DNA of 64,000 nucleotides from Cedecea lapagei (GTDB lineage: Bacteria > Pseudomonadota > Gammaproteobacteria > Enterobacterales > Enterobacteriaceae): positions 4,650,001 to 4,714,000 of the forward strand of contig NZ_LR134201.1 of assembly GCF_900635955.1 (NCBI RefSeq), in the 5' to 3' direction. The translations under genes were made by a program, and so were the position numbers. Under the pieces are notes generated by a model. That model searched no databases. It was not told the DNA's origin and saw only the letters and a list, made by a program, of their open reading frames with translations. Shown here piece by piece: positions 35,357 to 42,468 of this stretch (positions within the stretch are counted from its first letter, which is position 1; each line of letters begins with the position of its first letter).

Positions 35357-35766
35357 TGAGCGAGTCGGTCGTGTTCTGTCAGCTCAGCCGCAAGTTTGTC
35401 GACGAGAACGACAACACCCCGGCTGACGCCCGGCAGGTGGTCTACTACAGCCTGGCGATTGGCCACCATTTGGGCGTAATCGACTGCCTGAAAGAGAGTC
35501 TGGTCTGCCCGCTTGAGGCCTGGCAGGCGTGGATAGCCACGCTGGAGGCCGATAGTGAGGCCCGGCGTAAAATGAACGGCGTGTCGCGCTACGGTGAAAT
35601 CGTTATCGACCAGAACCACGTGGTGATGCTCGCCCGGGCGTTTGATGCAGCTAAGCCGATGCAAACCCCGGAACAACAGGGCTGGAGCCATGCGCTGCTG
35701 GACATGCTGCAGGCCATTCAACAGGAACCCGCCATCTACCTGATGGTAAGGAGACGCTATGACTAA
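35356..35766 (+). CDS. hycH: Formate hydrogenlyase assembly protein HycH
   Basis: HycH (136 aa, as in E. coli) is needed for maturation of HycE but is not in the final complex; its biochemical role is not settled. The protein is soluble, with the family block VVFCQLSRKFVDENDNTP at the start and QVVYYSLAIGHHLGVIDC. Its start overlaps the hycG stop and its end overlaps hycI by 8 bases. Confidence 0.95.
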   Translation: MSESVVFCQLSRKFVDENDNTPADARQVVYYSLAIGHHLGVIDCLKESLVCPLEAWQAWIATLEADSEARRKMNGVSRYGEIVIDQNHVVMLARAFDAAKPMQTPEQQGWSHALLDMLQAIQQEPAIYLMVRRRYD

Positions 35767-36238
35767 GGTGCTGCTTTGCGTAGGCAATAGCATGATGGGT
35801 GACGACGGCGCTGGCCCGCTGCTGGCCGAAAAATGCCAGGCCTGCCCGCAGGGGGACTGGGTCGTGATCGACGGCGGTAGCGCGCCGGAAAACGACGTGG
35901 TTGCCATCCGCGAGCTGCGTCCGGAGCTGCTGCTGATTGTGGATGCCACCGATATGATGCTCAATCCCGGCGAGATCCGCGTCATCGACCCGGATGATAT
36001 CGCCGGGCTGTTTATGATGACCACCCACAATATGCCGCTTAATTATCTGGTCGATCAGCTTAAAGAGGACGTCGGGGAAGTGGTATTCCTTGGCATTCAA
36101 CCGGATATCGTCGGCTTCTACTATCCGATGACGGAGGCAGTGAAAGCGGCGGTGGAGCAGATTTATCAGCGGCTGGCGACGTGGTCCGGTTACGGCGGCT
36201 ATGCCCAGCTGACGGCGGAAGAAACAGAAGGCCTGTAA
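35759..36238 (+). CDS. hycI: Hydrogenase 3 maturation endopeptidase HycI
   Basis: HycI (159 aa; 156 in E. coli) removes the C-terminal tail of HycE after nickel insertion. Nickel-sensing acidic residues are Asp16 in MMGDDGAGPLL, Asp62 in VDATDMM and the His near residue 90 in MTTHNMPLNYL. It ends the hyc operon. A perfect inverted repeat starts two bases after the stop. Confidence 0.96.
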   Translation: MTKVLLCVGNSMMGDDGAGPLLAEKCQACPQGDWVVIDGGSAPENDVVAIRELRPELLLIVDATDMMLNPGEIRVIDPDDIAGLFMMTTHNMPLNYLVDQLKEDVGEVVFLGIQPDIVGFYYPMTEAVKAAVEQIYQRLATWSGYGGYAQLTAEETEGL

Positions 36239-36240
36239 GT

Positions 36241-36274
36241 CACTAATGACATCGTCATTAGTGTCGATGTCATC
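36241..36274. promoter_or_regulatory. Palindrome upstream of hydN, candidate FhlA enhancer
   Basis: CACTAATGAC-ATC-GTCATTAGTG is a perfect 10-base inverted repeat, followed by TGTCGATGTCATC, which resembles the FhlA site. Its distance to the sigma-54 -24 at 36330 (about 60-85 bases) equals that of the hyc and hyp sites. It might instead be a hyc operon mRNA-end structure. Confidence 0.55.
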
Positions 36275-36328
36275 TTCTTTCATCGCTTCCTCTAATTCAA
36301 TGCATTGAAATTATTGATTTTTAATTTC

Positions 36329-36343
36329 TGGCACGGTTTATGA
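36329..36343 (+). promoter_or_regulatory. Probable sigma-54 promoter of hydN-fdhF-hypF
   Basis: TGGCACGGTTTATGA has a perfect -24 half (TGGCAC) but GA instead of GC at the -12 position, so it is a weaker match than the hyc and hyp promoters. It is 41 bases before hydN. Confidence 0.65.
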
Positions 36344-36383
36344 ATAAGCCCCTGCAATAACACACTTTTTGCAGGAGTTTATG

Positions 36384-36929
36384 ATGAACCGCTTCATCAT
36401 TGCCGATTCGAGCAAATGCATCGGCTGCCGCACTTGTGAGGTGGCCTGCGTCGTCTCCCACCAGGAGAACCAGGACTGCTCGGCGCTGACCCCAAAAACT
36501 TTCTTGCCGCGCATTCACGTCATCAAGGGCGTGAACGTCTCCACGGCCACCATGTGCCGCCAGTGCGAGGATGCGCCCTGCGCGAACGTCTGCCCTAACG
36601 GCGCCATTAGCCGGGACCAGGGGTTTGTGCACGTGATGCAGGAACGCTGCATCGGCTGCAAAACCTGCGTCGTTGCCTGCCCCTATGGCGCGATGGAGGT
36701 CGTCGTGCGTCCGGTTATTCGCAACAGCGGTGCCGGGCTGAACGTGATGGCGGAAAAAGCCGAGGCCAACAAATGCGACCTTTGCTATCACCGCGAGGCC
36801 GGCCCTGCCTGCCTGGAGGCCTGCCCGACCAACGCCATTCTGTGCGTTGACCGTAACCGGCTTGAGCAAATGAGCGCCGAAAAGCGCCGCCGCGCCGCGT
36901 TAGATGCCCCTGCAGCGCTGACTTTTTAA
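36384..36929 (+). CDS. hydN: Iron-sulphur electron-transfer protein HydN
   Basis: HydN (181 aa) is a polyferredoxin tied to formate dehydrogenase H activity. Four 4Fe-4S motifs are present: CIGCRTCEVAC, CRQCEDAPCANVCP, CIGCKTCVVACP and CDLCYHREAGPACLEACP. The start is taken as the second of two adjacent ATGs (MNRFIIADSSKCIGC) to match E. coli, 6 bases after GGAG; 36381 is the alternative. It is followed after 37 bases by fdhF, the likely partner, whereas in E. coli hydN is next to hypF and far from fdhF. Confidence 0.96.
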   Translation: MNRFIIADSSKCIGCRTCEVACVVSHQENQDCSALTPKTFLPRIHVIKGVNVSTATMCRQCEDAPCANVCPNGAISRDQGFVHVMQERCIGCKTCVVACPYGAMEVVVRPVIRNSGAGLNVMAEKAEANKCDLCYHREAGPACLEACPTNAILCVDRNRLEQMSAEKRRRAALDAPAALTF

Positions 36930-36966
36930 TCCCTTTGCATTTCAACTTTTAACAGGTCTGTTACTG

Positions 36967-39117
36967 ATGAAAAAAATTACCAGCGTCTGCCCTTACTGCG
37001 GGGCCGGCTGCAAACTGAAACTGGTCGTTGAGAACAACAAAATCATTCGCGCCGAAGCGGCCGGGGGCGTGACTAACCAAAACGAACTCTGCCTGAAAGG
37101 CTACTACGGCTGGGATTTTCTTAACGACACCAGGCTGCTGACCCCTCGTCTGACGCAGCCGATGATCCGCTACGAGAAGGGCGGCAAGCTGCAGCCGGTA
37201 AGCTGGGAAGAGGCGATCGGCTATACCGCTAAACGCCTGAAGGCAATTAAAGAACAGTTCGGCCCACGCGTCATTATGACCACCGGTTCCTCACGCGGAA
37301 CGGGGAACGAAACTAACTTCGTGATGCAGAAGTTCGCCCGCGCGGTGCTGAACACCAACAACGTCGACTGCTGCGCTCGCGTGTGCCACGGTCCTTCCGT
37401 TGCCGGGCTGCAGGCGACGCTGGGTAACGGGGCGATGAGCAACTCCATCGGCGATATCGAAAACTCCAAATGCCTGCTGGTGGTGGGCTATAACTGCGCC
37501 GACTCGCATCCCATCGTGGCGCGCCGGGTGATTAAGGCCAAAAGCAACGGCGCCAAAATTATCGTCTGCGATCCGCGCCGCATTGAAACCGCCCGCATTG
37601 CCGACCAGCATCTGCAAATCAAAAACGGCTGTAACATGGCGCTGGTGAACGCCTTTGGCTACGTGCTGCTGGAAGAGCAGTTGTACGACAAAGAGTACGT
37701 CGCCAAATATGCTGAAGGGCTGGATGCCTACCGCGAAACCGTTAAGGGCTATGCGCCGGAGGAGGTCGAGCAGCTGACCGGTGTCCCCGCTCAGCAGGTT
37801 CGCCAGGCGATGCGTACCTTCGCTGCGGCCCCTTCTGCCACCATCATGTGGGGCATGGGCGTTACCCAGTTTGGCCAGGCCGTCGACGTGGTAAAAGGGC
37901 TGTCCAGCCTGGCGCTGCTCACCGGCAACCTTGGCCGTGAAAACGTCGGTGTTGGCCCGGTACGCGGGCAGAACAACGTGCAGGGCGCTTGCGATATGGG
38001 CGTGCTGCCTGACCAGTTCCCCGGCTACCAGAATGTGGTCGATCCCGACGTGCGCGAGAAGTTTGCCAAAGCCTGGGGCATCGACCCGGCGGTGATGGAT
38101 GACAAAGTTGGCGTGCGCATTACCGAAGTGCCGCACCTGGCGATAGAGGGCAAGGTTAAAGCCTATTACATCATGGGCGAAGATCCTCTCCAGACCGAAG
38201 CGGACCTCGGCCTTGTGCGTAAAGGGTTTGAGGCGCTCGACTTTGTGGTGGTGCAGGACATCTTCATGACCAAAACCGCCGAAGTGGCGGACGTGCTGCT
38301 GCCGGCGACCTCCTGGGGCGAGCACGGAGGCGTCTTTACCTGCGCCGATCGCGGCTTCCAGCGTTTTGAGAAAGCGATTGAGCCGAAATACAACGTGAAG
38401 CGCGACTGGGAGATCATCAGCCTGCTGTCGACGGCGATGGGCTACCCGATGCACTACGAAAATAACCAGCAAATCTGGGATGAGCTGCGCGAGCTGTGCC
38501 CGCTTTTTTACGGCGTGACCTACGAAAAAATGGGTGACCTGGGCCACGTGCAGTGGCCCTGCCCGACGCTCGACCATCCCGGCACGCCGTATCTCTACAA
38601 AGGGAGCAAATTCGACACGCCGAGCGGCAAAGGCCAGCTGTTTGCCGCCGAATGGCGTGCTCCAGCTGAAGTCCCCGACGACCGCTATCCACTGGTGCTT
38701 TGTACCGTGCGCGAAGTCGGGCACTACTCCTGTCGCTCGATGACCGGCAACTGTGCGGCGCTGCAAACCCTGGCCGATGAGCCCGGCTTTATGCAAATCC
38801 ACCCGCTGGATGCCGAAGCTCTGGGTATCAAAGACCGGCAGCTGGTTTGGGTGAGTTCGCGTCGCGGCAAGGTTATCAGCCGTGCTGACGTGAGCGAGCG
38901 CATCAACCAGGGCTCCGTCTACATGACCTATCAGTGGTGGATTGGCGCCTGTAACGAGCTGACGCAGGACAACCTCGACCCGATATCCAGAACGCCGGAA
39001 ACCAAGTATTGCGCGGTAAACGTTAGCGCGATTGAGGATCAGGCGTGGGCCGAGAACTACGCGCAAACGACCTATAACAGTATGAAAGCGCGGCTGCGCG
39101 AGGCGGTGGACGCGTGA
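36967..39117 (+). CDS. fdhF: Formate dehydrogenase H, cysteine form
   Basis: FdhF (716 aa; 715 in E. coli) oxidises formate to CO2 and passes electrons to HycB. It has a 4Fe-4S cluster motif near the N-terminus (CPYCGAGC ... ELCLKGYYG) and binds molybdenum bis-MGD. The active-site residue 140 is Cys (TGC at 37384-37386, in NNVDCCARVCHGPSVAGL). In E. coli this residue is selenocysteine encoded by TGA. The rest of the active site is kept, including the His directly after residue 140 and Arg in the C-terminal half. The frame is uninterrupted. The TGA stop overlaps a possible GTG start of hypF. Confidence 0.97.
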   Translation: MKKITSVCPYCGAGCKLKLVVENNKIIRAEAAGGVTNQNELCLKGYYGWDFLNDTRLLTPRLTQPMIRYEKGGKLQPVSWEEAIGYTAKRLKAIKEQFGPRVIMTTGSSRGTGNETNFVMQKFARAVLNTNNVDCCARVCHGPSVAGLQATLGNGAMSNSIGDIENSKCLLVVGYNCADSHPIVARRVIKAKSNGAKIIVCDPRRIETARIADQHLQIKNGCNMALVNAFGYVLLEEQLYDKEYVAKYAEGLDAYRETVKGYAPEEVEQLTGVPAQQVRQAMRTFAAAPSATIMWGMGVTQFGQAVDVVKGLSSLALLTGNLGRENVGVGPVRGQNNVQGACDMGVLPDQFPGYQNVVDPDVREKFAKAWGIDPAVMDDKVGVRITEVPHLAIEGKVKAYYIMGEDPLQTEADLGLVRKGFEALDFVVVQDIFMTKTAEVADVLLPATSWGEHGGVFTCADRGFQRFEKAIEPKYNVKRDWEIISLLSTAMGYPMHYENNQQIWDELRELCPLFYGVTYEKMGDLGHVQWPCPTLDHPGTPYLYKGSKFDTPSGKGQLFAAEWRAPAEVPDDRYPLVLCTVREVGHYSCRSMTGNCAALQTLADEPGFMQIHPLDAEALGIKDRQLVWVSSRRGKVISRADVSERINQGSVYMTYQWWIGACNELTQDNLDPISRTPETKYCAVNVSAIEDQAWAENYAQTTYNSMKARLREAVDA

Positions 39118-39120
39118 TTT

Positions 39121-39178
39121 TTACCCTCACCCCCGATCTGTCCCCTCGCCCCTCTGGGGAGAGTGTTAGGGTGAGGGG
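39121..39178. repeat. REP-like palindromic repeat, copy 5 (fdhF-hypF)
   Basis: TACCCTCACCCC and GGGTGAGGGG are the outer arms and TCGCCCCTCTGGGGAGAG the inner part. The element starts 4 bases after the fdhF stop and runs through the likely hypF start codon. Confidence 0.78.
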
Positions 39179-41474
39179 CACCGCACTCCGCATTCGTGGC
39201 AAAGTGCAGGGCGTTGGCTTCCGCCCGTTTGTCTGGCAAATCGCACAGCGCCTTAGGCTGGTGGGCGACGTCTGCAACGACGGCGAAGGTGTTGTGGTTC
39301 GCCTGGCGGCCAGCCCGGAAGCGTTTCTGGGCGAGCTTTACGCACATTGCCCGCCGCTGGCCCGCATCGACAGCGTGGAACAGCAGCCAATGTCCTGGGG
39401 CGTGTTGCCTGTGGACTTCAGCATTCGCCATAGCGGCAGCAGCATGATGGACACGCAAATCGTGCCGGATGCCGCCACCTGCCCGGAATGCCTGCGCGAG
39501 CTTAACGATCCCGCTGACCGTAGATACCGTTACCCGTTTATCAACTGCACCCACTGCGGACCGCGTTTCACCATCATCCGCGCCATGCCTTATGACCGCC
39601 CGTCGACGGTGATGGCGGCGTTTCCGCTCTGTAAGGCCTGCGATGAAGAGTACCGCAACCCGATGGACAGACGTTTTCACGCTCAGCCTGTCGCCTGTCC
39701 GGACTGCGGGCCGCAAATTTTCTGGCAGCAGGGCGAGCAACGCCTCGAGGGCGAGCTGGCGCTTGCGCAGGCCGTTGCCGCGCTGCACGAAGGTAACATC
39801 GTTGCGGTGAAAGGCCTTGGCGGTTTTCACCTTGCCGTGGATGCCCGTAACGATGCCGCCGTTGAACGCCTCCGGGCACGTAAGCAGCGGCCAGCCAAAC
39901 CGCTGGCGGTGATGATTGCCGCGACCGAAGGGCTGCCCGAGGAAGCCGTGGCGCAGCTTTCAACCCCCGCTGCGCCGGTGGTGCTGGTGGCAAACGACCG
40001 CCTGCATGGGCTGAGCGCTGCCGTGGCGCCGGGGATGAATGAAATCGGCGTGATGCTGCCCGCCAACCCGCTTCAGCATCTGCTGGCGCAGGACTTCGGT
40101 GGCCCGCTGGTGATGACCTCCGGGAACCTCAACGGCAGGCCGCCAGCTATCGATAATGCTCAGGCTCTTCATGATCTTGAGGCTATTGCCGACGGCTTTC
40201 TGCTGCATAACCGGGACATTCTCCAGCGGATGGACGACTCCGTTGTGCGGACCAGCGGCGAAATGCTGCGTCGCGCTCGGGGTTTTGTGCCGGATGCGCT
40301 TTCTTTACCTGCTGGCTTTAAAGATCTGCCGCCGATTCTGGCGCTGGGAGGCGATCTTAAAAATACCTTCTGCCTGGTTCGCGGCGGGCAGGCGGTGCTG
40401 AGCCAGCACCTTGGCGATCTGGCTCAGGAGGGCGTGGAGGCTCAATGGCAGCGCTCGCTGGCGCTGATGAGCGAGATCTACGGCTTTACAGCTGAACAGG
40501 TCGCACTTGATGCTCACCCCGGCTACCGCAGCTCGCAGCTGGGGCGTGAAATGGCGCTGCCGGTCACCGATGTGCTGCACCATCACGCTCACGCTGCGGC
40601 CTGCCTGGCCGAGCACGGCTGGCCGCTGAACGGCGGCAGGGTGATTGCCCTTGCGCTGGACGGCATTGGCTATGGCGAGGATGGCAGGCTTTGGGGCGGC
40701 GAATGCCTGCTGGTGAACTATCGACGCTGCGTACGTCTTGGCGGGTTGCCCGCCGTAGCTTTGCCGGGCGGCGATCTGGCCGCCGTGCAGCCGTGGCGTA
40801 ACCTGCTGGCGCAGTGCGAGGCGTTTGTACCCGGCTGGCAGCGCTATCCCGAAACGGAATCTGTGAGGACCCAGAACTGGCAGCCGCTGGCAAAAGCCGT
40901 TGCACGCGGGATTAACGCGCCGTTGGCTTCTTCTTGCGGACGACTGTTTGATGCGGTTGCCGCCGCGCTTAACTGCGCGCCCTACCAGCAAAGCTACGAA
41001 GGCGAGGCTGCATGCCGCCTTGAAGCACTGGCGCTGGACGCTGGGCCTTGTCCGCATCCGGTCACGCTGCCGCTGGTGAACGGTCATCCCGATATTGCGG
41101 CGTTCTGGCGGCAGTGGTTTGGCTGGCAGGGCGAGGACGGAGCGCGGGCCTGGGCGTTCCACGATGCGCTGGCGAAAGGCCTTGCGGCGCTCGTTCGCCA
41201 TCATGCGTTGCTGACCGGAGTCACCACTGTGGCCTGCTGCGGCGGCGTGCTGCACAGCCGCCTGCTGCGCGAGCGTCTCGCGTTCTACCTCTCCGATTTT
41301 AATACTCTCTTCCCGATGCGGCTTCCGGCCGGCGACGGGGCGCTTTCCCTGGGGCAGGCAGTGGTTGCCGCTGCCCGCTATTTGAACCACCACAAGGATA
41401 AAAAAGATGTTAATGCGTGTTCTTCGCGACAATCCACGAGCCGGCCTGCTGCTGGCGGTTTTAGTGGCGGCTAA
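39171..41474 (+). CDS. hypF: Carbamoyltransferase HypF (NiFe hydrogenase maturation)
   Basis: HypF (about 767 aa from this start; 750 in E. coli) converts carbamoyl phosphate to carbamoyl-AMP and transfers the carbamoyl group to HypE. Domains in order are acylphosphatase-like (RIRGKVQGVGFRPF), two zinc fingers (CPECLRELNDP ... CTHCG and CKACDEEYRNP ... CPDCG), a YrdC-like domain, and a Kae1-like domain with VLHHHAHAA. Start: GTG 39171 gives a few residues before LRIRGK, as in homologues, and has GGGGAG upstream; GTG 39114, overlapping the fdhF stop, would add 19 residues encoded by the repeat. The last 68 bases overlap the nickel permease gene, giving a longer C-terminus than E. coli HypF. 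Confidence 0.94.
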   Translation: MRGTALRIRGKVQGVGFRPFVWQIAQRLRLVGDVCNDGEGVVVRLAASPEAFLGELYAHCPPLARIDSVEQQPMSWGVLPVDFSIRHSGSSMMDTQIVPDAATCPECLRELNDPADRRYRYPFINCTHCGPRFTIIRAMPYDRPSTVMAAFPLCKACDEEYRNPMDRRFHAQPVACPDCGPQIFWQQGEQRLEGELALAQAVAALHEGNIVAVKGLGGFHLAVDARNDAAVERLRARKQRPAKPLAVMIAATEGLPEEAVAQLSTPAAPVVLVANDRLHGLSAAVAPGMNEIGVMLPANPLQHLLAQDFGGPLVMTSGNLNGRPPAIDNAQALHDLEAIADGFLLHNRDILQRMDDSVVRTSGEMLRRARGFVPDALSLPAGFKDLPPILALGGDLKNTFCLVRGGQAVLSQHLGDLAQEGVEAQWQRSLALMSEIYGFTAEQVALDAHPGYRSSQLGREMALPVTDVLHHHAHAAACLAEHGWPLNGGRVIALALDGIGYGEDGRLWGGECLLVNYRRCVRLGGLPAVALPGGDLAAVQPWRNLLAQCEAFVPGWQRYPETESVRTQNWQPLAKAVARGINAPLASSCGRLFDAVAAALNCAPYQQSYEGEAACRLEALALDAGPCPHPVTLPLVNGHPDIAAFWRQWFGWQGEDGARAWAFHDALAKGLAALVRHHALLTGVTTVACCGGVLHSRLLRERLAFYLSDFNTLFPMRLPAGDGALSLGQAVVAAARYLNHHKDKKDVNACSSRQSTSRPAAGGFSGG

Positions 41475-42429
41475 CTTTGCCGCCTGGGCCTGGGCGCTGG
41501 CGGCGTTTAACCACAGCCCGGCGCTGATGGCGGCAAGCTTGCTGGCCTGGTGCTATGGCCTGCGCCACGCGGTGGATGCCGACCATATCGCCGCGATTGA
41601 TAACGTGACCCGCAAAATGATGCAGCAGGGAAAACGTCCGTTTGGCGTGGGGGCCTGGTTCTCGCTGGGCCACTCAAGCATTGTGATTCTGGCTTCGGTA
41701 GCCATTGCGGCCACGGCGGCGGCCTTCCAGCAAAAAATGGACTGGTTCCACGACGTTGGCGGCGTTATCGGCACCGCCGTTTCTGCCTGCTTCCTGCTGG
41801 CGATGGCGCTGGTAAATCTCGTTATTTTACGCGGCGTGTGGCGCAACTTCCGCCAGCTTAAGCGCGGCGAGCCGCTGGCGGCAGGCGAGACGGAAATGAC
41901 CGGCGGCGGCATGATGAGCTGGCTGTTTAACTCTGTTTTCCGCTTGATCGGCAAAAGCTGGCACATGTATCTGGTCGGTTTCCTGTTCGGCCTGGGCTTT
42001 GATACCGCCACCGAAATTGGCGTGCTGGGCATTTCTGCTGCCAGCGCTTCCAGCGGGATGTCTATTTGGTCGATTCTGGTGTTTCCGGCGCTGTTTGCCA
42101 GCGGCATGGCGCTGGTCGATACCCTCGACAATGTGATTATGGTTGGCGCTTACGGCTGGGCCTTCAACAAGCCGCAGCGCAAGCTTTACTACAACATGAC
42201 GATTACCGGCACTTCTGTGGTGGTGGCGTTGTTTATCGGCGGGCTTGAGGCGCTGGGGCTGCTGGCGGACAAGTTTGGGCTTGAAGACGGTATCTGGTCG
42301 TGGGTTGGCGCGCTCAACGATAACCTCGGCAATGCCGGGTTTGTCGTTGTCGGGCTGTTTATCGCCTGCTGGGGCATTTCGATGCTGAACTACCGCTGGA
42401 AAGGGTACGACGCTTTAGTGGTGAGATAA
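41407..42429 (+). CDS. NiCoT-family nickel/cobalt permease (HoxN/NixA type)
   Basis: This integral membrane protein (340 aa, about eight helices) imports Ni2+ and possibly Co2+. The family signature RHAVDADHIAAIDN (His54-x4-Asp59-His60) is in TM2. The other signatures are GAWFSLGHSSIV and LFGLGFDTATEIGVLG. E. coli uses the NikABCDE ABC system instead, so a NiCoT gene here is a distinct supply route for HypA/HypB. It is translationally embedded in the hypF end (68-base overlap) and closes the FHL locus, followed by a terminator. Metal specificity cannot be told from sequence. Confidence 0.93.
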   Translation: MLMRVLRDNPRAGLLLAVLVAANFAAWAWALAAFNHSPALMAASLLAWCYGLRHAVDADHIAAIDNVTRKMMQQGKRPFGVGAWFSLGHSSIVILASVAIAATAAAFQQKMDWFHDVGGVIGTAVSACFLLAMALVNLVILRGVWRNFRQLKRGEPLAAGETEMTGGGMMSWLFNSVFRLIGKSWHMYLVGFLFGLGFDTATEIGVLGISAASASSGMSIWSILVFPALFASGMALVDTLDNVIMVGAYGWAFNKPQRKLYYNMTITGTSVVVALFIGGLEALGLLADKFGLEDGIWSWVGALNDNLGNAGFVVVGLFIACWGISMLNYRWKGYDALVVR

Positions 42430-42430
42430 G

Positions 42431-42455
42431 AAAACGGGGCTGAAGGCCCCGTTTT
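42431..42455. terminator. Bidirectional terminator between the nickel permease and avtA
   Basis: AAAACGGGGC-TGAAG-GCCCCGTTTT is a perfect hairpin with A and T runs on either side, between two convergent genes. Confidence 0.92.
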
Positions 42456-42468
42456 GCGTTGTTGCTCG

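Noticed and set aside
37291..39066. 591-codon open frame opposite fdhF
   Set aside because: Antisense shadow of fdhF; composition is histidine- and valine-rich, as expected of a reversed frame.
36967..39117. Sec-coding TGA in fdhF
   Set aside because: Looked for at codon 140 and found TGC; no in-frame TGA before the stop.
40305..41432. 375-codon open frame opposite hypF
   Set aside because: Antisense shadow; low-complexity arginine-rich product and hypF domains are all intact on the other strand.
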